Assembly: GCA_031281265.1 (NCBI GenBank)
Contig: JAITFO010000055.1
Coordinates: 1-62,880 of the forward strand
Reading direction: 5' to 3'
Source of the DNA: Candidatus Fibrimonadaceae bacterium
GTDB lineage: Bacteria; Fibrobacterota; Fibrobacteria; Fibrobacterales; Fibrobacteraceae
Length of the DNA: 62,880 bases
Within the stretch, counting starts at the first letter, position 1. Every line of letters begins with the position of its first letter. The notes under the pieces were generated by a model. The model ran no database searches and had not been told where the DNA came from. It worked only from the letters and a program-made list of their open reading frames with translations. The translations under genes and the position numbers were made by a program. This document shows, in pieces, positions 9,020-17,371 of the stretch.

Positions 9020-10198
9020 TCAATATAAACCATCGTAAAACTCCCTTTGGCGCTCAAAACAAGCGTTCCAGGAAAAACGTTCAGCATATACCCTGCCATT
9101 TTTTCCCATTTCCAGCATTTTTGCCTCGTTTTCCGCAGTTTCGCAAATCGCCTTGGCAAGTGCTTTTGGGGTCATTTCCGGCAAAATAATCCCGCCGCCG
9201 GATTCTCTTATATGCTCCGCCGCCGCTCCGGTATTCGCTCCTATCAAACATTGCCCACAAGACATAGCCTCTAGAATGGAAAACCCAAAAGTTTCCCAGC
9301 CGCTCAGGGCAAAACCCATTTCACAGCTAGCTATCCACCTTGTCATTTCCTCCTGCTTTTTGATAAAACCCGCATATTTAACGTGCTTGTATTTTTTCAC
9401 CGCCTCCTCAACAAGGCTAATCCTGTTGCCGGTTCCAACAAAAACAAGCGCAGGCTCCACGCCCAATTCCTTGCAAACAAGCGGGTAAGCATCCAGCAAA
9501 AGCGATACTCCTTTCTCCTTGCAAAAACGATGTGGGAAAAACATGGTTAGCCTATTTGGGTTGCCAGCTTTCAATTCCTCAACAAGAGTGCCGTCTCTGC
9601 AAGCTGGGGTGAATAAAGTTGAATCTATGCCAAGGGGTAGCCAATGCAAATTCAATAAACCCCTGCTCCTCATTCTTTCCATAACCTCTTTGCAAGAGAC
9701 CTGGATACCTTGATAGTTCTTGAATTGATGGCGTGCATACGCCCAAGCTACGTTTTCAAGTTGCTTCCCCAACAATTCGTTTACCCTGCCGAATGTGCGG
9801 CGTATATAGGTTACGGGAAAATCCGCATGCCAAAAACCCGTGAGCATAGGCTTGCGTTCTAAGCCCTCGCACGCTCTGCGAACAGCAGCAGGGAGCACGT
9901 AAGGCGAGCCAACTTCTATTATGTCTGCGTTGTATTTTTTGATATAAGGTCTTATATGGCTTGGGTTGTAAATAAAACGGTATTCCCACCACTTGCCCGG
10001 AACTTTCATGGCCTTCACATGCTCTATAGTGAGCGTTGGAGAAATTTCCTCCACTCCGTTATGGTTATCCTGCATTAAAAAAACGAGCTTGTAATCGGTT
10101 TGTTTTTTTTGATAATATTCCATCTTCTGCAAATGATAACGGCGAACCCCGCCCCCGCTGGGCGACCAAAAATTATTTATATCCAAAATTATCCGCAT
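9020..10198 (-). CDS. GT4-type glycosyltransferase
   Basis: Retaining nucleotide-sugar glycosyltransferase of the GT-B fold, 392 residues. The N-terminal domain opens with MRIILDINNFWSPSGGGVRRY, where the glycine loop before the first helix binds the acceptor side. The C-terminal domain has the family signature GWETFGFSILEAMSCGQ (E-x7-E), which holds the sugar-nucleotide. There is no membrane anchor. It lies four bases downstream of rnhA and 60 bases before the DUF6976-like gene. The sugar donor and product cannot be told from sequence. Confidence 0.85.
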   Translation of the reverse strand: MRIILDINNFWSPSGGGVRRYHLQKMEYYQKKQTDYKLVFLMQDNHNGVEEISPTLTIEHVKAMKVPGKWWEYRFIYNPSHIRPYIKKYNADIIEVGSPYVLPAAVRRACEGLERKPMLTGFWHADFPVTYIRRTFGRVNELLGKQLENVAWAYARHQFKNYQGIQVSCKEVMERMRSRGLLNLHWLPLGIDSTLFTPACRDGTLVEELKAGNPNRLTMFFPHRFCKEKGVSLLLDAYPLVCKELGVEPALVFVGTGNRISLVEEAVKKYKHVKYAGFIKKQEEMTRWIASCEMGFALSGWETFGFSILEAMSCGQCLIGANTGAAAEHIRESGGGIILPEMTPKALAKAICETAENEAKMLEMGKNGRVYAERFSWNACFERQREFYDGLY

Positions 10199-10201
10199 GG
10201 A

Positions 10202-10828
10202 TTAAGATTTTTTCTTTTTCTTTTCTACCGTTTTCTTTTCTATTGTTTTCTTCTCTACAGAAGGATTTTTTAAAGCACCCTTTGCCAATTCGTCCGCTTT
10301 ATCGTTCCATTCATCTCCGCTGTGCCCTGCTACCCTTTCAAAACTTGCCCATTCTTTTATCTCCGCAATTCTGTTCATATATATTATTGAAACCGCGCTG
10401 TTCGCCTTCCAATCACCAATAGCCCAGCTCTCAACGCCTTGATAATCGTAGCAAATAGTGCCCTTGCGTTTATTCTTTGCCAAATATTCCATAGCCTTCC
10501 AAGCAGCGTGAAGCTCCCCGTCTATGTTTCTGCTCAAAGCTGGGTGAGGAGTTCTGCCGAACTCGCAAGCTATTTGAACTCCGTTCTCAACTGCAATCCA
10601 AGACCAGCCCGCATATTCGCTCGTAGGCATAAAAGAACCATCTATGTATATGCGAAGCCCTTTTTTCACCACCTTTTTCCCGGTAATCCAGGCTTTGGCA
10701 TCCTCCATTTTTATAAAGGACTTATATTTAACGCCTTGTTTCCCAGCAACACGTTTTTCGCAATCGGGCCAATTATCACCCAACCAATGAGTTCCATCTG
10801 AAAATTTTGCTGCATAGATTTTTGGCAT
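10202..10828 (-). CDS. rnhA: Ribonuclease HI with N-terminal viroplasmin domain
   Basis: Cuts the RNA strand of RNA-DNA hybrids. Residues 1-50 (PKIYAAKFSDG to KSFIKMEDAKAWI) form a caulimovirus viroplasmin/hybrid-binding domain, as in eukaryote-like RNase H1. The catalytic domain follows with the four acidic residues in IYIDGSF, IDGELHAAW, CYDYQG and WNDKADELA. The C-terminus is a repetitive lysine-rich tail (VEKKTIEKKTVEKKKKKS), unusual for the family and possibly nucleic-acid binding. ATG at 10828 is preferred over an upstream in-frame TTG at 10837. Confidence 0.88.
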   Translation of the reverse strand: MPKIYAAKFSDGTHWLGDNWPDCEKRVAGKQGVKYKSFIKMEDAKAWITGKKVVKKGLRIYIDGSFMPTSEYAGWSWIAVENGVQIACEFGRTPHPALSRNIDGELHAAWKAMEYLAKNKRKGTICYDYQGVESWAIGDWKANSAVSIIYMNRIAEIKEWASFERVAGHSGDEWNDKADELAKGALKNPSVEKKTIEKKTVEKKKKKS

Positions 10829-10864
10829 ATCCGTCAAATTTAGAATTTTTTATTTTACAGTGCT

Positions 10865-11722
10865 ATGGCAAAGATACTGGAAACGGAGCAGCTTTCGGAT
10901 GACGTGTACAAATTCACGGTAGAAGCACCCCTTATAGCCGAAGAAAGACTTGCCGGGCAATTCATAATTTTGCAAACAGACTTGGAAACAGGGGAAAGAA
11001 TACCATTAACCATAGCCGATGCAAACAGAGAAAAAGGAACCATAACCCTAATTTTCCAATCCGTTGGCAAAACAACCTTGGATTTGGCCCAATTCAAGGT
11101 GGGGGGCTCTATTCCTGTGCTAACGGGTCCCCTAGGCTCACCCACCCATATTGAGAATTTTGGCAATGCGGTTTGCGTTTGCGGTGGCATAGGTGCAGCT
11201 CCTATGTATCCTATAGCACAGGCTCTTAAAAAAGCGGGCAACAATGTAACCGTCATTTTGGGGGCAAGGCGGAGAGACTTGATAATAATGGAAAAAGAAT
11301 TGAAAAGCGTTGCGGACGAACTTGTGATATGCACAGATGATGGCTCCTATGGACGCAAGTGCTTGGTGACCGAGCCTCTAAAGGAAATTTGCGAGGGCAA
11401 AAAAGCGGATTATGCCATAGCCATAGGGCCTCCCATAATGATGAAGTTCTGCGCAGAAACCACCAGACCCTACGGGGTAAAAACTTACGCAAGCCTGAAC
11501 AGCATTATGGTTGACGGCACAGGGATGTGCGGGTGCTGCAGGGTGACGGTTGGTAAAGAGGTCAAGTTCGTATGCGTGGACGGCCCTGAATTTGATGCTC
11601 ACCAAATTGACTGGGAAAGCATGATGAAAAGAATGGGAACATATAAACAGCGTGAAGCGTTGGCAAAGGAGGGAGCTTTGGCAAAACTCAACGGCAAAAC
11701 TTGTGGATGTGAAAATAAATGA
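10865..11722 (+). CDS. FAD/NAD-binding, [2Fe-2S] electron-transfer subunit (NfnA/SudB/PyrK-like)
   Basis: A ferredoxin-NADP reductase-type flavoprotein of 285 residues. The FAD domain (residues 1-95, with RIPLTIAD) and NAD(P) domain (GGIGAAPMYPIAQAL) are followed by cysteines in GMCGCCRVTV and FVCVDGPEFD that bind a [2Fe-2S] cluster. This arrangement fits the small subunit of electron-bifurcating NADH-dependent ferredoxin:NADP oxidoreductase (NfnA) or sulfide dehydrogenase SudB better than PyrK. The partner NfnB/GltD-like subunit is not adjacent. The stop overlaps the rseP start (ATGA). Confidence 0.8.
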   Translation: MAKILETEQLSDDVYKFTVEAPLIAEERLAGQFIILQTDLETGERIPLTIADANREKGTITLIFQSVGKTTLDLAQFKVGGSIPVLTGPLGSPTHIENFGNAVCVCGGIGAAPMYPIAQALKKAGNNVTVILGARRRDLIIMEKELKSVADELVICTDDGSYGRKCLVTEPLKEICEGKKADYAIAIGPPIMMKFCAETTRPYGVKTYASLNSIMVDGTGMCGCCRVTVGKEVKFVCVDGPEFDAHQIDWESMMKRMGTYKQREALAKEGALAKLNGKTCGCENK

Positions 11723-13062
11723 ATATCTATTGGATTTTTCAGATAATTTTGGGCTTGCTCGGTTTAAGCCTTTTGGTCTTTATACATGAGCTTGGGCATT
11801 TTTTAGCGGCTAAATACTGCGGGGTCAGGGTTTTAACTTTTTCAATAGGTTTTGGGAAAAAACTTTTGAAAGTCAACAGGAATGGAACCACCTACTGCAT
11901 ATCCGCTATTCCATTCGGTGGCTATGTAGCGATGGCAGGGGAAAACCCAGAGCAGGTACGCGAGGATAAACCAGATGATTTTCACGTGCAGCCAATTTGG
12001 AAACGTGCTCTGATAGCCTTTGCTGGCCCAGCGTTCAATGTGATTTTCGCATATTTTTTGCTCACTGGAATTTATATGCTCGGCAATCCAGAACCTATTT
12101 CCGACAAGCTCGTTGTTGGGGTTGTGGAAAGCAACTCGGCAGCTGAGGAAGCTGGCATCGCAAGCGGAGACACGATTTTCTCCATAGATGGCAAAAAAAC
12201 AGACGGCTGGGATAAGCTACGCGAAGAGATGGGCATAAGCATAGGCAGAGAACTAACGCTTGAAATAGGGACAAAAGGCGGCAGAAAAACGGTCACTGTT
12301 GTTCCGCACGAACTTGGGGATTTGGGTGTGGGCACTGCTGGCATTCATCCGAGGCACAGAGTTTTTGCGGCAGCGCAGCCCTTGGAAGATTCTCCGGCTG
12401 GCAAAGCTGGCATAAAGCAAAACGATACTATCATAAATGTAAACGGCTATACAATAGGTTACTATCAAGACATGATAAACATCATCTCCGCTTCGGAAGG
12501 GCAAGCGGTTGAAGTTACATTTTTGCGCGCAAGCGAAGGCAAAATAGACACCATGAATGCGAATATAACACCGTTTTGGAGCGAAGAAAACGAGCGTTAT
12601 TTGATAGGAATTCAGATGGGGCTTGCAAAGTTTGACGAAATGCAAATAGTTCACCAACCGCTCGGCACAGCACTTGCAATGGCGGCTCAAAAAAGTTACA
12701 GCATGGGAACCAGTATATTCCGCTATATTCACCGCATCATAATAGGCGAGGTTAAGCTGAGAGCTATGAGCGGCCCTGTTGGCATTGTGCAGGTAATAGG
12801 TTTGGTGTGGCTCGAAAATTTGCAGAAGGCTGTACTTTTGCTGGCTTTGATAAGCATAAATTTAGGGGTCATGAATTTGCTGCCTCTTGCCATAACGGAC
12901 GGCGGCGTTCTTTTATTTTTGTTAATTGAAAAGTTGCGTGGCAAGCCCATTTCGCAAAAGAATCAGGTTCGCATACAGCAAGTGGCGGCGGCGTTTTTTA
13001 TAACCCTATTCGTTTACATAACCTTTGTGGATATAAGCAGAGGTTCAATGCTAATGAAGTAG
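11719..13062 (+). CDS. rseP: Site-2 protease RseP (M50 zinc metalloprotease with two PDZ domains)
   Basis: Inner-membrane protease that cuts anti-sigma factors and signal peptides within the membrane. HELGH (His23-His27) lies in TM1, followed by the PDZ pair (roughly residues 105-195 and 200-280) and the C-terminal helices. The second zinc motif reads NLLPLAITDGG where most family members have LPIPxLDGG; the metal-binding Asp is kept. Length of 447 residues is normal. Start overlaps the preceding flavoprotein stop by 4 bp; the 3' end overlaps convergent argF by 12 bp. Confidence 0.9.
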   Translation: MNIYWIFQIILGLLGLSLLVFIHELGHFLAAKYCGVRVLTFSIGFGKKLLKVNRNGTTYCISAIPFGGYVAMAGENPEQVREDKPDDFHVQPIWKRALIAFAGPAFNVIFAYFLLTGIYMLGNPEPISDKLVVGVVESNSAAEEAGIASGDTIFSIDGKKTDGWDKLREEMGISIGRELTLEIGTKGGRKTVTVVPHELGDLGVGTAGIHPRHRVFAAAQPLEDSPAGKAGIKQNDTIINVNGYTIGYYQDMINIISASEGQAVEVTFLRASEGKIDTMNANITPFWSEENERYLIGIQMGLAKFDEMQIVHQPLGTALAMAAQKSYSMGTSIFRYIHRIIIGEVKLRAMSGPVGIVQVIGLVWLENLQKAVLLLALISINLGVMNLLPLAITDGGVLLFLLIEKLRGKPISQKNQVRIQQVAAAFFITLFVYITFVDISRGSMLMK

Positions 13063-13983
13063 CTGCCACAGCACAGCTTTTTGCGCATGCAAACGGTTTT
13101 CCGCTTCTTCGTAGCAAAAATTCAACTGCGTATTTTCCATAATCTCATCGGTTATCTCTTCGCCTCTGTTGGCTGGCAAGCAGTGCGTAACCTTGCAATG
13201 CGAAGGAGCGTGTTTTAAAAGCTCGCTGTTTATCTGGAAAGGCGCAAAATGTTTAAGTTTGGAATCGCGCTGTTGCTCCTGCCCCATGCTCACCCACACA
13301 TCGCTATATAAAACATCAGCGTTCACAACAGCTTCTTTAGGGTTGTTAAGCGATTTATATATGCAACCATTCTCCTTAAACTCCGAAGAAGCTAATTCAA
13401 TTTCATTGGCTTTTTGCTCATAACCTGCCGGGCAGGCTAGGGTAAAATTCATTCCCAGTTTGGCACACAATTCCATTATGGAATTTGCCACGTTATTGCC
13501 ATCGCCCACAAAGACCACTGTTTTCCCGCGCAAGTTTTCGCCGAACAATTCAAACATCGTTTGCCCAAAAGCAAGTGCTTGGCAAGGATGGTAGTCATCG
13601 GAGAGAGCGTTTATAACAGGAATGGTACCATATTCCGCAAGCTGTTCAACCAAACTCTGCTCAAAGCAACGCACCACAAGCCCATTCACCCAACGCGAAA
13701 GGCAACGGGCAACGTCCATAATGCTCTCTCTTTTATTCATGCCTATATTTTTAGGCTCCAAAGTTATGGGCATTCCACCCAATTGATGCATGCCCACTTG
13801 AAAGGATGTAATGGTTCTAAGCGAAGGCTTTTCAAAGAATATACCTATAGTTTTGCCGGCAAAATCATTGGAGTATTTCCCTTCTTTAACTTCTTTTTTC
13901 AAACGAATAGCTATGCGTATAATATCAATTATGCGTTCGGAATCCCAATCGCGTAAACGTAATAAATGCTTAGAACGCTCCAT
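13051..13983 (-). CDS. argF: Ornithine carbamoyltransferase
   Basis: Joins carbamoyl phosphate and ornithine to make citrulline in arginine synthesis. The carbamoyl-phosphate loop reads EKPSLRTITSF (family STRTR or SLRTR; here the second Arg is Ile). HPCQ near residue 132, the FVGDGNNVANS dinucleotide-like loop, and HCLPANRGEEI near residue 265 are all present and typical of OTC rather than ATC. At 310 residues it is full length. Ribosome site AAAGGCGG precedes the ATG. No other arg genes are nearby. A promoter box lies at 14007-14017. Confidence 0.88.
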   Translation of the reverse strand: MERSKHLLRLRDWDSERIIDIIRIAIRLKKEVKEGKYSNDFAGKTIGIFFEKPSLRTITSFQVGMHQLGGMPITLEPKNIGMNKRESIMDVARCLSRWVNGLVVRCFEQSLVEQLAEYGTIPVINALSDDYHPCQALAFGQTMFELFGENLRGKTVVFVGDGNNVANSIMELCAKLGMNFTLACPAGYEQKANEIELASSEFKENGCIYKSLNNPKEAVVNADVLYSDVWVSMGQEQQRDSKLKHFAPFQINSELLKHAPSHCKVTHCLPANRGEEITDEIMENTQLNFCYEEAENRLHAQKAVLWQLLH

Positions 13984-14006
13984 AAAACCGCCTTTGAAAA
14001 AGGGTT

Positions 14007-14017
14007 AATATAGCAAA
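14007..14017 (-). promoter_or_regulatory. Promoter box TTTGCTATATT before argF
   Basis: On the minus strand this is a one-base variant of the TTTACTATATT box seen before many genes here. It ends 24 bases before the argF ATG, leaving room for the AAAGGCGG ribosome site. No TTGACA-like -35 is visible 16-18 bases upstream. Confidence 0.5.
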
Positions 14018-14065
14018 TGATTCTTCAATTTTGCCTAATCGACACTTCCTTTGAAAAAACATACT

Positions 14066-14141
14066 TAACATATATGTATTGCATAGACCTTTGGAAGCAA
14101 GCTCATTTTATAAAACATTAAACATATATGTTTACTATATT
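14066..14141 (+). promoter_or_regulatory. 76-bp promoter module shared with cysK (copy 1)
   Basis: Holds AACATATATG at 14068-14077 and again at 14121-14130, 53 bp apart, the second inside a 16-bp perfect palindrome and running into TTTACTATATT at 14131-14141. A matching module in the opposite orientation sits before cysK at 41447-41522, with the same 53-bp spacing; the 25 promoter-proximal bases differ at one position only. It drives the HD-GYP gene at 14174. Confidence 0.6.
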
Positions 14142-14173
14142 ATTGTCTGTTCAACGTTTTTCAAGGAATTTTT

Positions 14174-14770
14174 ATGAACTTTGAAATGGTTATGGCTTTA
14201 TCCAGTGCATTAGATGCAAGGGATAAATATACCGCTGGTCATTCGCGCCGAGTTATGGAATATGCCGCAGGCATTGCCAGGAATATGGGAGTGTCGGAAA
14301 AAGATATTAAAAGGCTTAAAATGTCTGCCCTGTTACACGATATTGGGAAGATAGGAGTACCCGATATTATTCTCCATAAAGAATCCAGAGTATCGGATAA
14401 AGAATTTGCCGTAATTAAAAAACATCCGGAAATAGGAGCAAACATCCTTAAAGCCGTAAGAGATTTCAAGGACTTGGTTCCGGTAGTCTATCACCACCAC
14501 GAAAGATTCGATGGCTTGGGCTACCCGCATGGTATTTATGGCGAACAGATTCCTCTACATTCGCGAATTATAGCGGTAGCGGATAGTTTTGATGCGATGA
14601 CATCAACCAGACCATACAGAAAAGCACTTAACTCCGAAGCCGCATTGCTGGAGATAGAGATGAGTAGGGGAAGGCAATTTGACCCCACGGTTTCGGATAT
14701 TTTTCTCATTCGCTTTTCGAATATACTTGATGACGTATTGAAAAACATGGAACCTGAGTATGTAATATAG
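14174..14770 (+). CDS. Stand-alone HD-GYP phosphodiesterase (c-di-GMP hydrolase)
   Basis: Cytoplasmic protein of 198 residues consisting only of an HD-GYP domain, predicted to break down cyclic di-GMP. The metal-binding set is intact: GHSRRV, LLHDIGKIGVPD, KKHPEIG, VYHHHERFDGLGYP, and DSFDAMTSTRPYR. No receiver or sensor domain is fused, so control is likely at expression level through the unusual promoter module just upstream. Ribosome site AAGGAA lies before the ATG. It is convergent with the VapC-like gene. Confidence 0.88.
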   Translation: MNFEMVMALSSALDARDKYTAGHSRRVMEYAAGIARNMGVSEKDIKRLKMSALLHDIGKIGVPDIILHKESRVSDKEFAVIKKHPEIGANILKAVRDFKDLVPVVYHHHERFDGLGYPHGIYGEQIPLHSRIIAVADSFDAMTSTRPYRKALNSEAALLEIEMSRGRQFDPTVSDIFLIRFSNILDDVLKNMEPEYVI

Positions 14771-14820
14771 GCTCAGCGATGTAGCTAAGCTATATGGCGT
14801 GGAAGGAAAAAAAAATGAGG

Positions 14821-15219
14821 TTATGAAGCAAAAATTTGCAAAGGTAAGTATTCTGACATTTTCATAAAATGCTTATCTGTCGTTAAGATTTCTAAATCGT
14901 TTTGAATACAATTTTGCGCTACCATAATGTCTGTAAGAGGAACTTTGTTATTTCCGTTCTGCAAATTTACAAATTGAATGTTTCTCAATTGCAGCCAGTC
15001 TATTTCCATATCGATTTTTCGTACTTGTCTCATAAGTTTTATCAGATTTTCTTCTTTTTTTACTCTCATAGATGGTAATAATTCAGTTAAAACAACTTCA
15101 TTGGTACAAACCAAACCCTCTAACAAAATATCTGAAACAAAGGCTACCTTTTCATTTCCTCTGAAAAAGTCTATCCAAACTGACGAATCTATTAAAACGT
15201 AAGATTTATGTCCGTTCAT
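14821..15219 (-). CDS. PIN-domain ribonuclease toxin (VapC-like)
   Basis: Probable toxin that cuts RNA; 132 residues. The four acidic PIN positions are present: Asp in VLIDSSVW, Glu in VLTELLP, Asp in LTDIMVAQ and Asp in TTDKHF. The start codon overlaps the stop of the upstream antitoxin gene (TGATG), the usual order for this family. Cognate antitoxin is at 15219-15383. Confidence 0.82.
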   Translation of the reverse strand: MNGHKSYVLIDSSVWIDFFRGNEKVAFVSDILLEGLVCTNEVVLTELLPSMRVKKEENLIKLMRQVRKIDMEIDWLQLRNIQFVNLQNGNNKVPLTDIMVAQNCIQNDLEILTTDKHFMKMSEYLPLQIFAS

Positions 15220-15383
15220 CAGCGAGATCTTGCAGCTTTAATGTCAATACCCAAATCTACCTTGCCAAAATACGCCGCTAATTGTTCTTTCCAATTTTTT
15301 CCAGAACGGCGTATTTCACTGCCCTCAATAAGTTTACGAGAAAACTTGCCGTTTTTTAAACTTGTTGCTACTGCTGTAGACAC
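15219..15383 (-). CDS. VapB-type antitoxin (type II)
   Basis: A 54-residue protein starting with GTG (VSTAVATSLKNGKF), chosen because a GGAGG site lies eight bases upstream and the promoter box is at 15411-15421. The N-terminal sequence resembles a short AbrB/RHH-like DNA-binding strand; the rest (NWKEQLAAYFGKVDLGID) would wrap the toxin. It overlaps the VapC-like gene by one base. The longer open frame upstream has no ribosome site. Confidence 0.65.
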   Translation of the reverse strand: MSTAVATSLKNGKFSRKLIEGSEIRRSGKNWKEQLAAYFGKVDLGIDIKAARSR

Positions 15384-15410
15384 TTTTTGATACCTCCAGA
15401 AACATTTGTG

Positions 15411-15421
15411 AATATAGTAAA
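15411..15421 (-). promoter_or_regulatory. Promoter box TTTACTATATT before vapB-like gene
   Basis: Exact copy of the recurrent 11-bp box on the minus strand, 27 bases upstream of the GTG start, with GGAGG between. Confidence 0.55.
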
Positions 15422-15480
15422 CGCAACAACTATGCCACTGCAAAAACCACGGATTCAACACTCTATTGCGGTTTTGAGGT

Positions 15481-15522
15481 GTCCAAAAAAGTGGTTAGAC
15501 AGTGTTTAAACACTTTTTGGAC
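15481..15522. repeat. Inverted repeat, possible terminator or transposon-end remnant
   Basis: GTCCAAAAAAGTG at 15481-15493 pairs with CACTTTTTGGAC at 15511-15522 (one bulged A), with an inner palindrome TGTTTAAACA. It lies downstream of the lipoprotein gene, so it could end that transcript, but no T-run follows. The outer GTCC-A-rich ends also resemble IS termini; no transposase is present. Confidence 0.4.
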
Positions 15523-15566
15523 AGCTACTTACCATTTGTCTGAACCAAAATTCTCAGAATTCAATA

Positions 15567-16496
15567 CTAAAAGCCCCATAAAAAGCCTTTATAATCTCCT
15601 CTCGGAACTTCGGTGTATGGTATTGTATTTGCAAGGCATTCTGCAAATTCTTCATCAATTTGTTCGCTGTTAGAGTAAAAATTTTCTTCCAGATAATCCA
15701 AATATATTTCCAATAGTTCTACCGCTAATTCCGCTGGATTTGTTACTTGAGCTACTTGAAGAAGATACTCCATATATTTCTCCCAAGCATCTGAGCAAGC
15801 CTTTTCTAGTTGAGAAATATGGAAAGCACAAGTTTTACCTTTGTAGGTTACGCTAAGATCATTTATCACATCTAATCTGGAAGTTTCTTTCACAGTTATT
15901 ACTTCATTTCCTTTATATATTTCGTATGTTTCGCAATCGATATTTCTTATTTTCCAGCCATTTCCTCTGTCCTCTCCATACCTCAATAACATTCTATCCG
16001 ATGCACAATAATCGTATGTAATTTTAAGTTCATTTCCCATAAATTCCGCTCTTGTAACATTTTCAAAATCTCCATATTTTTTTACTTCCCTTGTCCATGT
16101 GCCAATGAGATTATTTGAGATTCCGTTGAATTGAAGCCCATCCTCACCAAATTGAAACCCGTCTCTACTATAATCATATTTCCAAACCAAGGCATTATTA
16201 TTTATTATGTAATTTATAGTCGCATCATAAATATCAGATTCTCGTTTTAAAGCTCCAAATAATCCGCAATACTCCGATCCGCCTATTGTGTCAATATAAG
16301 TAAATGTAAACGAATTATCTGTTATATTTTTTAAAGCGTAAACCTCTGTGATTTCACGGCTTCCTCCGCGAGCTTCTCCACCAATTACGCCGCTGGGGTT
16401 TTCGTTACCGCCATCGTCCGATGAGCAGGAAAAAGTTAATGCCATAGCAAGCGAAATGCCTACTGCCAATACGATTTTTTTGAGTTGCGTTCTCAT
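15567..16496 (-). CDS. Lipoprotein of unknown function
   Basis: A 309-residue protein with a signal peptide and lipobox (ALTFSCSSDDGG), so anchored in a membrane, probably the outer one. A Gly/Asn/Pro-rich linker follows the Cys. The body is mostly beta strand and ends in a helical Asp/Glu-rich region (LLEIYLDYLEENFYS). No domain is recognised. AAAAAGGAG lies before the ATG. Upstream is a long palindrome and a repeat shared with the lipoprotein gene at 62348. Confidence 0.65.
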   Translation of the reverse strand: MRTQLKKIVLAVGISLAMALTFSCSSDDGGNENPSGVIGGEARGGSREITEVYALKNITDNSFTFTYIDTIGGSEYCGLFGALKRESDIYDATINYIINNNALVWKYDYSRDGFQFGEDGLQFNGISNNLIGTWTREVKKYGDFENVTRAEFMGNELKITYDYCASDRMLLRYGEDRGNGWKIRNIDCETYEIYKGNEVITVKETSRLDVINDLSVTYKGKTCAFHISQLEKACSDAWEKYMEYLLQVAQVTNPAELAVELLEIYLDYLEENFYSNSEQIDEEFAECLANTIPYTEVPRGDYKGFLWGF

Positions 16497-16569
16497 AGAA
16501 AACTCCTTTTTGGGGTTAGGGGGGTGGAGGGTCTAATTTCATTCATACCCCGTAACGTAGCTAAAAACT

Positions 16570-16653
16570 GTATATTTATAAAGGAAAAATTCCTTGAAAA
16601 GACCTTGGGGTGCAAGGTCTCCGATTTTCACAATTTTTCCTTTAAAAATATAC
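16570..16653. repeat. 84-bp imperfect palindrome (long hairpin)
   Basis: Two 22-base arms, 16570-16591 and 16632-16653, match with one mismatch; inside them AGACCTTG (16600-16607) pairs with CAAGGTCT (16613-16620). The whole could fold as one hairpin or cruciform. It lies between the lipoprotein gene and the Nudix gene. A MITE-like element or a terminator are both possible; no coding role is seen. Confidence 0.6.
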
Positions 16654-16722
16654 AAAAAAATGACAAATGAAATTTCGACTCAGAATGAACCTATTTCTTG
16701 GCTTTATTCTGAAAATTTCTGA

Positions 16723-16798
16723 ATTCTGAAAATGACCATCCTGCGGATGTTCGCCAACGAGTAAGTAGCGTATGGGCGTCTGGTTCAGACAATAGGGG
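16723..16798. repeat. 76-bp intergenic repeat, copy 1
   Basis: Matches 62782-62856 with about nine differences. It includes two small hairpins, CATCC-TGC-GGATG and GTCTG-GTT-CAGAC. Both copies lie upstream of a minus-strand lipoprotein gene. The region 16497-16824 otherwise holds only the palindrome at 16570-16653. Confidence 0.65.
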
Positions 16799-16824
16799 AG
16801 AACATTTACTATCTTCATCGCAAT

Positions 16825-17361
16825 ATGCAAGAAATAATAGATGTATGCGATTCCAAGGGGAATTATACAGGGCAAAAATTGCCACGGAGCGAAATCCATA
16901 AAAACAAATTGTGGCACAGGACAGTGCACATGCAAATTTTTGATTTTGACAAGCGCACTCTTTTCCAGCTAAGGTCTATGGATAAAGAAACATTCCCAAA
17001 TAAATTGGACGTAAGCGCAGCAGGGCACATAAGCTCTGGGGAAAAAATAATAGCCGCAGCACTCAGAGAACTGGAAGAGGAATTAGGTTTGCAGCTTGAG
17101 GAGAGCAGGCTGGAATATATAGATGACTTTGCAAGCGAGCAAGCTATGCCAAACGGCGATGTTGATAGGGAAATTCAGAGTTTTTTTATAGCGAAAATAA
17201 CAGAAGACGAAAAACTCACGTTGAAAATTCAGGAAAGCGAAGTACAAAAAATCGTTTGGTTCACAGGGCAGGAACTGGAGCAAGCTCTGCGCGAAAACGC
17301 AGACGATTTTGCCCCTAATGAAGAGGAATATGCTCTTATCTTAAAAGAGTTAAGTTTCTAG
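16825..17361 (+). CDS. Nudix hydrolase (YfcD/IDI-like)
   Basis: A 178-residue pyrophosphatase of the Nudix fold. The Nudix box is complete (GHISSGE, then RELEEELGL). The N-terminus with DVCDSKGNYTGQ and WHRTVHMQIF resembles the YfcD and isopentenyl-diphosphate isomerase-like subgroup. The substrate is not predictable. It precedes ribF by 10 bases, so the two are probably cotranscribed. Confidence 0.82.
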   Translation: MQEIIDVCDSKGNYTGQKLPRSEIHKNKLWHRTVHMQIFDFDKRTLFQLRSMDKETFPNKLDVSAAGHISSGEKIIAAALRELEEELGLQLEESRLEYIDDFASEQAMPNGDVDREIQSFFIAKITEDEKLTLKIQESEVQKIVWFTGQELEQALRENADDFAPNEEEYALILKELSF

Positions 17362-17371
17362 ATTATGATTT

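Noticed and set aside
14771-14820. Terminator between the HD-GYP and VapC-like genes
   Set aside because: TAGCTNAGCTA-like pairing is too short and is not followed by a T-run in either direction.
15411-15445. GG-N10-GC spacing suggesting a sigma-54 promoter before the vapB-like gene
   Set aside because: No TTGGCAC core and no enhancer protein nearby; the exact TTTACTATATT box explains the start better.
15481-15522. Possible insertion-sequence ends
   Set aside because: The GTCC-A-rich inverted ends look IS-like but no transposase, target duplication or internal element exists between them; kept only as an inverted repeat.
16642-16935. 97-codon minus-strand frame across the 76-bp repeat
   Set aside because: It overlaps the Nudix gene and repeat, with no ribosome site and no coding character.
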